From contig OY761822.1 in NCBI GenBank assembly GCA_963664945.1, positions 5,146,001 to 5,210,000 of the forward strand: a DNA stretch of 64,000 nt, read 5' to 3'. The position numbers and the translations under genes were made by a program. Below, piece by piece: positions 53,262 to 62,074 of this stretch. Position 1 is the first letter of the stretch, and every line of letters begins with the position of its first letter. The notes under the pieces were generated by a model that had not been told where the DNA came from, did not search any database, and worked only from the letters and a program-made list of their open reading frames with translations. The DNA is from UBA6522 sp963664945 (GTDB taxonomy: Bacteria > Pseudomonadota > Gammaproteobacteria > Steroidobacterales > Rariloculaceae).

Positions 53262-53868
53262 CAATCACCGCCGGCACGCTTGAAATACGGTAACGCCGCG
53301 ACAACTCGTCCGCGCGCTGCAATTTCGTGTGCACCGCGAAGGAGTTGAACGCCCCGGCGAAGTCCTCTGCGCTGACCCCGTACTCCCCGAAGAAATCCTG
53401 CAGCGCCCGCTCGCTGTTGAGCGGGTTTCCGTTGACATGAATCTCCCGGAAAATCGGCGTATGGATCTCGTCGATGATGCCCAGCGCCTCGGCTGTGTAG
53501 TATGCCCGGGCGTGAAGCTGCAGCAGCGCGTTCCACACCGCCGGCACGCGCACGAAGCTGACGTCCCCGGCCAGATCCCCTTTCCAGCTCTCCAGGTACG
53601 GGTCGAACGTGTAGCAGTGCGGGCACCCGTACCAGAAGATTTCGCAGACCTCGATCTGATCGGATCCCGAACTGGTGGGCTGCGTGGGCGACAGACGATC
53701 ATAGTGCCTGCCCAATTCGAATCGCTCGGAAGTGATCGCCCCATCGCTCTGGGCCAACGCGATGCGCCCCTCATCGGGCGCCTGGCCGATCGCCTGCCGG
53801 CCGATCAGCGCGAGCGCGACAACCAGCACCGGCGCGACGGCTCGGCTCATTTGTTTTCTATTGAACAC
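53161..53868 (-). CDS. dsbA: Thiol:disulfide interchange protein DsbA
   Basis: This periplasmic oxidase makes disulfide bonds in secreted proteins. A GTG start at 53868 has AAGGAG six bases upstream and is preferred over the ATG six codons later. The signal peptide covers the VAPVLVVALALIG stretch. The active site is CPHC in EIFWYGCPHCYTF, and the cis-Pro loop is VPAVIVNGKY. Length 235 fits. It is next to cytochrome c4 on the same strand, 25 bp away, an arrangement found in pseudomonads. Confidence 0.95.
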   Translation of the reverse strand: MFNRKQMSRAVAPVLVVALALIGRQAIGQAPDEGRIALAQSDGAITSERFELGRHYDRLSPTQPTSSGSDQIEVCEIFWYGCPHCYTFDPYLESWKGDLAGDVSFVRVPAVWNALLQLHARAYYTAEALGIIDEIHTPIFREIHVNGNPLNSERALQDFFGEYGVSAEDFAGAFNSFAVHTKLQRADELSRRYRISSVPAVIVNGKYSASASSAGDYPTLMELIDELVDSERAGE

Positions 53869-53893
53869 ATTCGACTCCTTCGGCAACTGCACA

Positions 53894-54553
53894 TCAACGC
53901 AAGCCCTGAACGTAACTGGATACGGCCAGAAGCTCATCTTCCAGCAACAGCGCCGTTATTGTACGCATCATCTGGTTCAATGTGGCGTCGGACCGGCGCG
54001 TTCCGTCCGCGTACGCCCGCAGCGTGTTGGCCGTATAGGTCGCATGCTGGCCCCGCAGCATCGGGTACGACGCGAGCGGGTTGCCCCGGCCCGAAGGGCC
54101 ATGGCAGGCGATGCACGCCACCACGCCCCGTTCCGGGATACCGCTGCGGTAGATGCTCTCGCCCAGGGAAACCAGTGCCGGGTCCGCGCCGCCGGGGATC
54201 ATCGTCTGGGCCTCGTAGTACACGGCCAGATCGAGCATGTCCTGTTCGCTCAACCCGGCCGCGAAGTTGTTCATGAGCACATCGTCGCGCTCGCCGGTCT
54301 GGTAGGCGCGCAGTTGCTTGACCGTGTAGGCGGCGTGCTGGCCGGCAAGGCTCGGCCACTCCGCGGTGATGCTGTTCCCGTCCACGCCGTGACAGGCGGC
54401 GCACACGGCGGACTTGGTCTGACCGTCGGAGACCGATCCGGTCAATTCCTGGGCCAGCGTCGACTGGGTGCAAAACCACGCCGCGGCGATGGCCGCGCAA
54501 ACCCGGACGATGCCGCCGCAAGTGCCCGAAAACGGCCCGGTAGCGTCTCTCAT
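53894..54553 (-). CDS. Cytochrome c4, diheme
   Basis: From the ATG at 54553 the 219-residue protein has a signal peptide (ending near STLAQE) and two haem c sites, CAACH and CIACH, each in a class I cytochrome c domain, with the second followed by a late Met ligand region. Cytochromes c4 are periplasmic electron carriers that can serve terminal oxidases, and the caa3 oxidase in this window is a possible acceptor. The start is 61 bp from the divergent engB start. Confidence 0.93.
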   Translation of the reverse strand: MRDATGPFSGTCGGIVRVCAAIAAAWFCTQSTLAQELTGSVSDGQTKSAVCAACHGVDGNSITAEWPSLAGQHAAYTVKQLRAYQTGERDDVLMNNFAAGLSEQDMLDLAVYYEAQTMIPGGADPALVSLGESIYRSGIPERGVVACIACHGPSGRGNPLASYPMLRGQHATYTANTLRAYADGTRRSDATLNQMMRTITALLLEDELLAVSSYVQGLR

Positions 54554-54614
54554 GGTGTGGATTGTTCGCCTCTGGAGCGGGCGCAGATTGTACACTAGCG
54601 GAAATTCCTCACCA

Positions 54615-55250
54615 ATGACCGTTACCGCAATGACGGTACCGGTCGCCGAACGGATGTCCGCTTCCCTGAACGCCAGTTTCCTCACGAGCGCGCGCGAGGC
54701 GTCGCAGTTTCCCGTCGATTCGGGACGCGAGGTCGCCGTGGCGGGCCGGTCCAATTCGGGGAAGTCCACGGCGATCAACGCCCTGGTGGGCCGGCGCGGC
54801 CTGGCGCGAACCGGAAAGACGCCCGGCCGCACGCAATTGATCAACTTCTTCGGAGTCGGAGAAGACCGCCGCCTGGTGGACTTGCCGGGATACGGGTACG
54901 CCAAGGTCCCCGACGCGGTGAGGAAGCACTGGCGCCACCTGCTGGTGGCCTATTTTCATCGCCGCCGGTCCCTGGTGGGACTCCTGGTCACCGTGGACAT
55001 CCGCCGCGGCCTGAAGGAGCTGGACCGGGTCATGCTCGACTGGGCGCTGAACTCCGGCGTTCCGGCCACCGTGCTCCTGACCAAGGCGGACAAGCTCAGC
55101 CGCGGCGCCGCCCGGTCCCGCCACCTGCAAGTCTCGGGGGATTTGCCCGACACGGTGCAGGCACTGCCGTTCTCTGCGCCCAGGAGGCTCGGCGTTGTGG
55201 ATGCGCGGCAGCGTCTGGTCGACTGGTTGCAGGACGATTCGATTGATTGA
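54615..55250 (+). CDS. engB: Ribosome biogenesis GTP-binding protein EngB (YihA/YsxC)
   Basis: The GTPase has the G1 motif GRSNSGKST, the G2 region KTPGRTQLINFF, G3 DLPGYGYAK, and G4 TKADK, all as in EngB. It helps to assemble the large ribosomal subunit. The start at 54615 gives 211 residues; a longer open frame exists upstream but overlaps the cytochrome promoter. It faces away from cytochrome c4 and converges with the sRNA candidate and polA. Confidence 0.96.
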   Translation: MTVTAMTVPVAERMSASLNASFLTSAREASQFPVDSGREVAVAGRSNSGKSTAINALVGRRGLARTGKTPGRTQLINFFGVGEDRRLVDLPGYGYAKVPDAVRKHWRHLLVAYFHRRRSLVGLLVTVDIRRGLKELDRVMLDWALNSGVPATVLLTKADKLSRGAARSRHLQVSGDLPDTVQALPFSAPRRLGVVDARQRLVDWLQDDSID

Positions 55251-55333
55251 ACCGCTATAGTGATTCATTTGTTCTCTGTTTGCCCGTGACAAGGCAAGCC
55301 GGGGGAGCAAGCCGGGAAGCAAGCCGGAGGAGC

Positions 55334-55373
55334 AAAAAACCCCCGGGTGCGGGATTGACCCACACACCCGGGG
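55334..55373 (-). terminator. Intrinsic terminator of the small RNA candidate
   Basis: A 9-bp GC-rich stem (55341-55349 with 55365-55373) is followed on the minus strand by T6. It is a textbook Rho-independent terminator in the direction of polA. It lies about 240 bases after the polA stop. Confidence 0.8.
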
Positions 55374-55443
55374 CAGGATCGCCCGGCAGGGGTACCGGGC
55401 TTCTGCCCGCTAAGGGAGGATAGCGGGCGGGCACGCTTACTTA
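55334..55443 (-). ncRNA. Candidate small RNA in the spf/ersA position (polA-engB interval)
   Basis: On the minus strand three hairpins occur in sequence: GCCCGCTA/TAGCGGGC with loop TCCTCCCT (55405-55428), GCCCGG/CCGGGC with loop TACCCCTG (55381-55400), and CCCCGGGTG/CACCCGGGG (55341-55373), the last followed by six T (55339-55334). The first loop is an anti-Shine-Dalgarno sequence. In enterics spf and in Pseudomonas ersA occupy the same place and direction, downstream of polA and opposite to engB. A GGAACTT motif lies upstream. The 5' end is approximate. Not confirmed by expression. Confidence 0.6.
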
Positions 55444-55448
55444 CTGTA

Positions 55449-55476
55449 TTTGTCCTTCCGCCATCCAAAAAGTTCC
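55449..55476 (-). promoter_or_regulatory. Possible sigma-E-like promoter of the small RNA candidate
   Basis: On the minus strand GGAACTT (55476-55470) is followed 15 bases later by GACAAA (55454-55449). The first element matches the -35 consensus of sigma-E/AlgU promoters; the -10 match is weak. The ersA gene of Pseudomonas is controlled by AlgU, which makes this notable. An AATACA hexamer close by could serve sigma-70 instead. Confidence 0.35.
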
Positions 55477-55597
55477 CGCGTTGGAGAGTCATTTCGTCGC
55501 TGGCCTGCCCGGGGCGGGGAGGGTTTCCGGTTCGCCTCGGGAAACGCGGTTGGACGGTCGTGGACCACAGTGGGGGCGACACCGCGCCGCTTGATCC

Positions 55598-55617
55598 AGG
55601 GCCTGTTAACAGGCCCT
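55598..55617. repeat. Perfect 20-bp palindrome at the polA stop
   Basis: AGGGCCTGTTAACAGGCCCT is its own reverse complement and overlaps the last bases of polA. It has no following T-run on the minus strand. It may end or stabilise the polA transcript. Confidence 0.7.
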
Positions 55618-58297
55618 AATGCGCCTGGTCCCAGTTGCTGCCCAAGCCCCAATCGACCTTGAGAGGCGCCTTCAGCGAGGCGGCCGATTCCATGATCCGG
55701 GCCACTTCCGCGGCAATCTCCCCGGCGGCGTTTTCAGCGGCTTCCAGGACCAGTTCGTCATGCACCTGCATGATCACCCTGGCATCGGCGCCGCTCTCGC
55801 CGATCCACCGGTCCACCCTGATCATGGCCCGCTTGATGATGTCCGCCGCCGTTCCCTGCATGGGCGCGTTGATGGCGCTGCGCTCGGCGTAGCGGCGGCG
55901 CTGGAAGTTGCGCGAGTTGATCTCCGGCAGGTACAGGCGCCGCCCGAACACCGTCGACACGAATTGTTCCTCGCGGGCGCGCTGGCGCGTCTCGTCCATG
56001 TACCGCTTCACGCCGGGATAGCGGTCGAAGTAGAGATCGACATACTTCTGTGCGGTGGTGCGGTCGATTTCAAGCTGACGGGCGAGTCCGAAGGCCGACA
56101 TCCCGTAGATCAGACCGAAGTTGACCGCTTTCGCCGCCCGCCTCTGCTCCGCGGAGACGTCTCCCCCGGCCACTTCGAAGACCTCCGCCGCCGTGGCGCT
56201 GTGGATGTCCTCGCCGCGGCCGAACGCGCCCAGCAAGCCCTCGTCGCCGGACAGGTGGGCCATGATCCGCAACTCGATCTGGGAGTAGTCCGCCGCCAGC
56301 AGCCGGTAGCCCTCCGGCGCGACGAAGGCCTGGCGGATCCTGCGCCCCTCGGGCGTTCTCACGGGAATGTTCTGGAGATTGGGGTCCGCGGAGGACAACC
56401 GCCCGGTGGCCGCCACAGCCTGATGATAGGAGGTGTGGATCCGGCCCGTGCGCGAATCGATCTCCAAGGGCAGCTTGTCGGTATACGTGGACTTGAGTTT
56501 GGACATCCCCCTGTATTCCAGGATCAGCTTCGGCATCTCGTGGCCCTTCCGGGCCAGATCCTGAAGGACCCGTTCCGCGGTGGACGGCTGTCCCTTGGGC
56601 GTCTTGACATCGCTGGGAATCCCGAGGCGATTGAAAAGAATATCCTGCAATTGTTTCGGCGAATCCAGGTTGAAGGGGACGCCGGCCACTTCGTGCGCAG
56701 CCGCTATGAGCTTCGATATGGACTCGGCCAGTTCACGGCTCTGCCGGTGCAGCATTTCGGCGTCGACCAGCACGCCCGTGTACTCCATTTTCTGCAGCAC
56801 CGGAACCAGCGGTTGTTCGATCTCCGTGTAGAGCCGTTCGAGATCCGGTATTTCCCGAAGCTTCGGCCAGAGCGTGCGGTGCAGGCGCAGGGTGATGTCC
56901 GCGTCCTGGGCGGCGTACGCCCCGGCGGCGTCGAGGTCCACTTCGTCGAAGCCGATCTGTTTGGCGCCCTTTCCCGCGATCTCCTCGTACCTGGTGGTTT
57001 GCACGTTGAGGTAACGGGACGCGACCGAGTCCATGTCGTGGCGGGTGGCGGTGGAATTGAGGACAAAGGATTCGAGCATGGAATCGTAGGCCATTCCGCG
57101 CAGTTCGATGCCGTAGTTCCGAAGAACATGAGCGTCGTACTTGAGATGATGTCCCACCTTCCTTGCGTCGCTCTCGAGCCACGGCTTGAGGCGCTCGAGC
57201 ACGTAATCCCCGGACAACTGCTCCGGCGCGCCCGGATAGCGATGCGCCACCGGAATGTACGCGGCTTTCAGCGGTTCCACGGATACCGAAAGACCCACGA
57301 TTTCCGCCTTCATGTAGTCGAGGCTGGTGGTCTCGGTATCCAGCGCGACCAGATCCGCCGCCTCGATCCTGCGCACCCAGTCTTCAAACTCCGCTTCGGT
57401 GAGCACCGTCGTGTAACTCGCGGCCGGGTCCTCGGCGTCCGGATCGCGTTGATCCGACTCTATGTGCCCAAGCAGACTGCGCAACTCCAGCCGCTCGAAC
57501 AGCGCCCGCAGCCTGTCCGCGTCCGGGGCGCGGGGTTTCAGCTCGTCCAGCGTGAGCGGCAACTCCACGTCCCTGACGATGGTGACCAGTTCCTTGTACA
57601 GGGGCAGCACATCCAGGTTCTCGCGGAGACGGTTGCCCACGGCGCCGCCGACTTCGTCGGCCCGCGCGACCAATGAATCCAGGTCGCCGTACTTGTCGAG
57701 CCACTTCGCCGCGGTCTTCGGACCGACCTTGGGGACGCCGGGGATATTGTCGACGGTGTCGCCCACCAGCGTCAGGTAGTCGACGATCCGGTCCGGCGAG
57801 ACGCCGAACTTGTCCCGCACGCCGTCCGGGTCCATTGCGACACCGGTCATGGTATTGATCAGCGTCGTGCGCTCGTCGACCAGTTGCGCCATGTCCTTGT
57901 CCGATGTGGAGATCACCGTCGCCAGACCGGCGCGGCCGGCCCTGTCGGCCAGGGTTCCGATGACGTCGTCGGCCTCCACTCCTTCTACGCGCAGCACGGC
58001 CAGCCCCATGGCATCGACCGCCTCGAGCAGCGGCTCGATCTGCGCCTTCAGGTCCGAAGGAAACGGCGGGCGATTGGCCTTGTAGTCGCTGTAGAGGTCG
58101 TCGCGGAAGGTCCTTCCGGGGGCATCGAACACCACCGCGACGCGCTCCGGCTGATAGTCGTCCAGGAGCTTGTAGAGCATGCTCAGCACGCCGCGGACGG
58201 CGCCGGTGGGCTCTCCGCCGCTGGTCGTCAACGGGGGCAACGCGTAAAAGGCGCGAAACAGGTAGCCCATTCCATCGACGAGAACCAAGGGCTTCAT
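55616..58297 (-). CDS. polA: DNA polymerase I
   Basis: From MKPLVLVDGMGYLFRAFYAL at 58297 (GGAGG upstream) the protein has 893 residues. The 5'-3' exonuclease covers the first about 285 residues (GVEADDVIGTLA, STSDKDMAQLV, VGDTVDNIPGVPKVGPKTAA). The 3'-5' exonuclease keeps its first acidic pair (LVALDTETTSLDYM). Polymerase motif A is LLAADYSQIELRIMAHLSGD, and motif C is VMQVHDELVLE. All three activities look intact. It repairs DNA and processes Okazaki fragments. Confidence 0.98.
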   Translation of the reverse strand: MKPLVLVDGMGYLFRAFYALPPLTTSGGEPTGAVRGVLSMLYKLLDDYQPERVAVVFDAPGRTFRDDLYSDYKANRPPFPSDLKAQIEPLLEAVDAMGLAVLRVEGVEADDVIGTLADRAGRAGLATVISTSDKDMAQLVDERTTLINTMTGVAMDPDGVRDKFGVSPDRIVDYLTLVGDTVDNIPGVPKVGPKTAAKWLDKYGDLDSLVARADEVGGAVGNRLRENLDVLPLYKELVTIVRDVELPLTLDELKPRAPDADRLRALFERLELRSLLGHIESDQRDPDAEDPAASYTTVLTEAEFEDWVRRIEAADLVALDTETTSLDYMKAEIVGLSVSVEPLKAAYIPVAHRYPGAPEQLSGDYVLERLKPWLESDARKVGHHLKYDAHVLRNYGIELRGMAYDSMLESFVLNSTATRHDMDSVASRYLNVQTTRYEEIAGKGAKQIGFDEVDLDAAGAYAAQDADITLRLHRTLWPKLREIPDLERLYTEIEQPLVPVLQKMEYTGVLVDAEMLHRQSRELAESISKLIAAAHEVAGVPFNLDSPKQLQDILFNRLGIPSDVKTPKGQPSTAERVLQDLARKGHEMPKLILEYRGMSKLKSTYTDKLPLEIDSRTGRIHTSYHQAVAATGRLSSADPNLQNIPVRTPEGRRIRQAFVAPEGYRLLAADYSQIELRIMAHLSGDEGLLGAFGRGEDIHSATAAEVFEVAGGDVSAEQRRAAKAVNFGLIYGMSAFGLARQLEIDRTTAQKYVDLYFDRYPGVKRYMDETRQRAREEQFVSTVFGRRLYLPEINSRNFQRRRYAERSAINAPMQGTAADIIKRAMIRVDRWIGESGADARVIMQVHDELVLEAAENAAGEIAAEVARIMESAASLKAPLKVDWGLGSNWDQAH

Positions 58298-58387
58298 CCG
58301 GCATTCCCTCCCCGCTTGCATTCCTTGACGATAACGCCATTCATGCCCTTATTTTCCGTCGTTGCGCCGTGAAGATCGAGTCCGCCC

Positions 58388-58436
58388 GGCACTGGAACCA
58401 ACCGATCATTGCGAATCGGTTGGTGCAGGCACCGGC
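58388..58436. repeat. Hairpin in the polA-lptM interval
   Basis: ACCAACCGAT (58397-58406) and ATCGGTTGGT (58415-58424) form a perfect 10-bp stem with an 8-base loop; CCGG on both outer flanks can pair further. It lies in a 200-base interval on the polA leader side. It might be a terminator of lptM/argH transcription without T-run, or part of the polA leader. Confidence 0.55.
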
Positions 58437-58499
58437 AACCCGCGGCAAAAGTCCCGCGAGTGAAAGCCGGACTGGGCCTGCAAGGCGATGGCGCAGGCT

Positions 58500-58796
58500 T
58501 TAGTCTTGCTCGTCATCGGATTCCGGGTCCGCGGTTTCGACCTGCGCTTCCTCGGCCAATTCGGGCGAGGTCTCCGATACGGGCATGCCCCCCGCATCGC
58601 GGTTCGGAAGCGTCAGTGGTCCGCTCTGACCGCAACCGGCCAGCAACGCGGCGGCCAGCAACGCGATCGCAAGCAGCGCGACGATGCCTGCGTCACCCGC
58701 CCGCGCGTACAGGCACCGGGCCCCCGTCAACTCGATCCTGCCCGGAATGATGTCACCCGCTCGCGGATACGGGCACCGGATCCATCGGGGCATCAC
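58500..58796 (-). CDS. lptM: LptM-like small lipoprotein
   Basis: The protein has a lipobox LLAGC followed by GQSGPLTLP, the LptM (YifL) signature in which GQxGPLxLP comes right after the lipidated Cys. LptM helps LptD assemble in the outer membrane. The true start is uncertain: the open frame begins at 58796, overlapping the argH stop, but a TTG about 20 codons later would give a more typical signal peptide (AGDAGIVALLAIALLAAALL). The C-terminal tail is acidic. Confidence 0.75.
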   Translation of the reverse strand: MMPRWIRCPYPRAGDIIPGRIELTGARCLYARAGDAGIVALLAIALLAAALLAGCGQSGPLTLPNRDAGGMPVSETSPELAEEAQVETADPESDDEQD

Positions 58797-59983
58797 GTAT
58801 CGCCGTCCGTGGCGGCGGCCACCCGGCGGTAGGCCTCCCGAAACGGTATGCCCTCGTTCACCGCCAGAGCGCTGGCGCGTTGGGCGGCGTGCAGGTCCTC
58901 GCCCAAGCGAATGTTTTCGGGCCGGAACGCCACGCCCGCGAGCGCATGCGCCATGATCCCGAGCGTATCGTCCGCCAGGTCGAGCGTGCGAAACAAGGGC
59001 GCCTTGAGTCGCTGCAGGTCCCGCTGATAGCCGGAGGGGAGCTTGGCGGTGATCGCCAGCGTCTCCGTGAGCGCCCCGGCCGCCACGGCCTGGGCGCTGC
59101 GGACCAGTTCGAACACGTCCGGGTTGCGTTTCTGCGGCATGATCGAGGAACCGGTGGTCATCTCTTCCGGCAGCGCCACGAATGCGAATTCGTCCGTGTA
59201 GAACAGCAGCAGGTCCGCGGCAAGCCGTCCCAGGTCGCCGAGCAGCAACGTCACCTCGAAGATGAGCGCCGCTTCGGCCTTGCCCCGGCTGAGTTGCACC
59301 GCGGTCACCGGTTCCTGGGTGGAGTCGAAGCCAAGGGCCTCGCGGGTGGCTTCCCGGTCCAGCGCGACGCCCGGCGCGCCGAAACCCGCGGCCGATCCCA
59401 GCGGATTCGTGTCCGCGCGCCGCGTCGCCGCCCGCAGGCCCAGCGCATCGTCGCGCAGTTCGGCGGCGAAGCCCCCGGCCCAGAGGCGCACGGAACTCGG
59501 CATCGCCGGCTGCATGTGCGTATGGCCGGGCAGCGGCAGGTCGCCCTGCCGCCCGGCCAGCCCTTCGAGCGCTTCCGCCACGGCAATGGCGCCGTCCGCC
59601 AGCGACGCGGCCGCATCCTTGAGGTACAGCCGCAGCGCGGCCAGCACCTGGTCGTTCCTGGAACGCCCCAGGTGCACCCGCGCGCCCGCCGGTCCGATCA
59701 GCGCCACCAGGCGCGATTCAAGCGCGCCGTGGCAATCTTCATCCTGCAGGTCGATGGCCCACTCGCCGCGGGCGTGCTGCTCCGCCAATTCGCTCAGTCC
59801 TGCGCAGATGGCGTCGCGGTCGACCGCGCTCAGGAGACCCTGGCCGCCGAGCATCTTCACGTGGGCGATTGAAGCGCGAACGTCGTACTTCACCAGCCGC
59901 GCGTCCAGCACGTGATCGTCGCCCGCAGTGAAGCGCAGGATGCGCTCGTCGAGCGGCGCGCCCTTGTCCCAGAGCCGTGTCAT
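58793..59983 (-). CDS. argH: Argininosuccinate lyase
   Basis: This enzyme splits argininosuccinate to arginine and fumarate. The sequence shows LGRSRNDQVLAALRLYLKDA, PGHTHMQPAMPSS, and the signature GSSIMPQKRNPD with the catalytic Ser in the flexible loop. The length of 396 is shorter than the usual 450-470, mostly at the N- and C-terminal ends. The start overlaps the argB stop by four bases. It is the last arg gene of the cluster. Confidence 0.95.
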   Translation of the reverse strand: MTRLWDKGAPLDERILRFTAGDDHVLDARLVKYDVRASIAHVKMLGGQGLLSAVDRDAICAGLSELAEQHARGEWAIDLQDEDCHGALESRLVALIGPAGARVHLGRSRNDQVLAALRLYLKDAAASLADGAIAVAEALEGLAGRQGDLPLPGHTHMQPAMPSSVRLWAGGFAAELRDDALGLRAATRRADTNPLGSAAGFGAPGVALDREATREALGFDSTQEPVTAVQLSRGKAEAALIFEVTLLLGDLGRLAADLLLFYTDEFAFVALPEEMTTGSSIMPQKRNPDVFELVRSAQAVAAGALTETLAITAKLPSGYQRDLQRLKAPLFRTLDLADDTLGIMAHALAGVAFRPENIRLGEDLHAAQRASALAVNEGIPFREAYRRVAAATDGDT

Positions 59984-60924
59984 TGCTTCTCGCCCCGTTG
60001 TTCCGCCGGGCTGAGGTTGCGTATGTCGTTGACGACCAGCGTTCCGGTGCCCTCGTTGGTGAAGACCTCCAGCAACAGGCTGTCCGGCAACTTCCAGGAG
60101 ATCACGTGGACGCGGGAGACACCGCCGCGCAGGGCGTTCTCGATCGCCGCGGCCTTCGGCAGCATGCCGTCGCTGAGCCGGCCCTTGCGTCGCAACTCGC
60201 CGAGCCCGGCGACATCCACGTAGGAGACCACCGAACGCGGGTCATCGATGGACTCGAGGATGCCCGGCGCCCCGGTGGCGAGAACGAGCTTCTCCGCGTT
60301 CAGCGCCTCGGCGATGGCGGCCGCCACGGTGTCCGCGTTGATGTTCAGGAGCGTCCCCGACCCGTCGGCCGACAGCGGGCTGACGATGGGAACCAGTTCG
60401 TCGTCGAGTTGCTTGAGCAGGATGCCGGCGTCGACTTCGTCGATATCGCCCACGAAGCCGTAGTCCACCGTCTCGCCGGAGTCGTCGCCGGCCGCCACGG
60501 GCGGCCGCCGGTGAGCCTTGATGAGCCCGGCGTCCACGCCGCTGATGCCGACGGCGGCGATCCCCAGGTCCCGGCACGCGGCCAGGATTCGGGTGTTGAT
60601 CTGCCCGTTGAGGACCATGGCCGCGACCTCCAGCGAGCGCCGGTCGGTGATTCGCCGGCCCTCGACGAACTCGCTGGAGACCCCCAACGCGCTGGCGAGT
60701 TTGGTGGACTGGGGTCCGCCGCCGTGCACCAGGACCACGCGAATCCCGACACCGTGCAGGATACCCACCTGCTCCATCAGCGCGCGCGTCCCCTCTGGAG
60801 TAACGAAGGCATCGCCACCGGCCTTGAGCACGAATATCTTGCGCTTGAACATGCGGATGTAGGGCACCGCGCGCTTCAGCGCCTGCACCGCGATGGCTCG
60901 CTCGTCTCTGCTCAATGGGCGCAT
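59980..60924 (-). CDS. argB: Acetylglutamate kinase
   Basis: The 314-residue amino acid kinase has FVLKAGGDAF, VVLVHGGGPQS, GISGVDAGLI, NINADTVAAAIAEAL and LSDGMLPKAAAIENAL, all typical of ArgB. It phosphorylates N-acetylglutamate, the second arginine step. The stop overlaps the argH start (ATGA). A 148-bp gap with short GCGCATCCCGTTCAA direct repeats separates it from the carbamoyltransferase gene. Confidence 0.95.
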   Translation of the reverse strand: MRPLSRDERAIAVQALKRAVPYIRMFKRKIFVLKAGGDAFVTPEGTRALMEQVGILHGVGIRVVLVHGGGPQSTKLASALGVSSEFVEGRRITDRRSLEVAAMVLNGQINTRILAACRDLGIAAVGISGVDAGLIKAHRRPPVAAGDDSGETVDYGFVGDIDEVDAGILLKQLDDELVPIVSPLSADGSGTLLNINADTVAAAIAEALNAEKLVLATGAPGILESIDDPRSVVSYVDVAGLGELRRKGRLSDGMLPKAAAIENALRGGVSRVHVISWKLPDSLLLEVFTNEGTGTLVVNDIRNLSPAEQRGEKQ

Positions 60925-61072
60925 GTCCGTTCCCTTGTCAATAAACGCTTATCCATACGCGTTCCATGGGTTTTCGTCCTTGCCCTGTTCAACGGGCGCT
61001 GGTGCGCATCCCGTTCAACAGGGGTCGGCGCATCCCGTTCAATGGAGCTCGCGCGCATCCCGCCAATGCCGT

Positions 61073-62074
61073 TCACCCCTTCATCATCCGGTAAAGGACC
61101 GCCATCTGCGCCAGCATCCGATTGCGCGCCTGCGGCACGACCACGCTGCGCGGACCGTCCAGAATCCCGTCGGCCACGACCACGCCGCGGCGCACCGGCA
61201 GGCAGTGCATGAAGCGGCAGTCCTCGCGCGCCGGCTGGAACCAGGGTTCGTCCACGCACCAGCCGAGGAGTTCCTCGCGCAGGGCCTGGTCGCCCGGCCG
61301 GTCGCCGTAGTTTGACGTGGACGACCACGACTTGGCGTAGATGACGTGCGCGCCTTCCATGGCCTCGCGCCGGTCGGCCGTCTCGGTGACGCTGCCGCCA
61401 GAGGCTTCGGCCAGTCCGCGGGCCTGGTCCATGATTTTCCGCGGGAGTTCGAACCCGGACGGGCGCAGCACCGTCACGTCCATGCCGCGCTGGCTGGCCA
61501 TGCGCACGGCGGCGGACGGCACGGCCAGCGGCAACGCCAGCGGGTGATAGGCCCACGAGAGGACGAACTTTCCGCCTTCAGCCGGTATGCCGAGATCGTC
61601 GAGGGTCTTCCAGTCCGCCAGGCTCTGGCAGGGGTGCTGGATCGCCGATTCCATGTTGATGACCGGAACGTCCACCAGCGAAACCAGGTTCTCGAATTCG
61701 GTGTCGGCCAGGTCGTCGTCCAGGTTGCGCCGCTCGGCGAACGCTCGAATGCCGATCGCGTCGCCGTAGGAGGCGATCACCGGCACCGCCTCGCGCACGT
61801 GCTCGGCGGCCGCGCCGTCCATAACGATGCCCGGGCGTGCCTCGAGGCCGTGGATGGACATTTCCGGCGAGATCACGAACGATCCGCCGCCCAGCCGCGC
61901 CATGGCCGCCTGAAACGACGCCAGCGTACGCAGCGACGGGCTGAGAAAGAGCAGCGACAGGACCTTGCCTTCAAGGGCATGGGGTTCGGGCAGGCGCTCC
62001 AGGCGCCCGGCAAGTTCCAGCAGGCCGGCGATTTCCGCGGCGTCGAAATCCGTCAGGTCGTTAAAGCGTTTCAC
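61073..62074 (-). CDS. argF': N-acyl-ornithine carbamoyltransferase (ArgF' type)
   Basis: The 333-residue enzyme starts at GTG 62074, with GGAGG nine bases upstream inside the end of argD. Carbamoyl phosphate is bound by LSPSLRT. The other motifs are those of N-acetyl- or N-succinylornithine carbamoyltransferases: MDGAAAEHVREAVPVI, VINMESAIQHPCQSLAD, SWAYHPLALPLAVP, YAKSWSS and FMHCLPVRRG. These do not occur in ordinary ArgF. The pathway would therefore carbamoylate acylornithine and remove the acyl group later. Acetyl versus succinyl preference cannot be decided by eye. Confidence 0.88.
   Translation of the reverse strand: MKRFNDLTDFDAAEIAGLLELAGRLERLPEPHALEGKVLSLLFLSPSLRTLASFQAAMARLGGGSFVISPEMSIHGLEARPGIVMDGAAAEHVREAVPVIASYGDAIGIRAFAERRNLDDDLADTEFENLVSLVDVPVINMESAIQHPCQSLADWKTLDDLGIPAEGGKFVLSWAYHPLALPLAVPSAAVRMASQRGMDVTVLRPSGFELPRKIMDQARGLAEASGGSVTETADRREAMEGAHVIYAKSWSSTSNYGDRPGDQALREELLGWCVDEPWFQPAREDCRFMHCLPVRRGVVVADGILDGPRSVVVPQARNRMLAQMAVLYRMMKG

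Noticed and set aside
58690..58790. Imperfect duplicate (GTCACCCGC...GGCACCGG) near the lptM start
   Set aside because: Two imperfect copies about 59 bases apart without clear function; possibly part of the frame.
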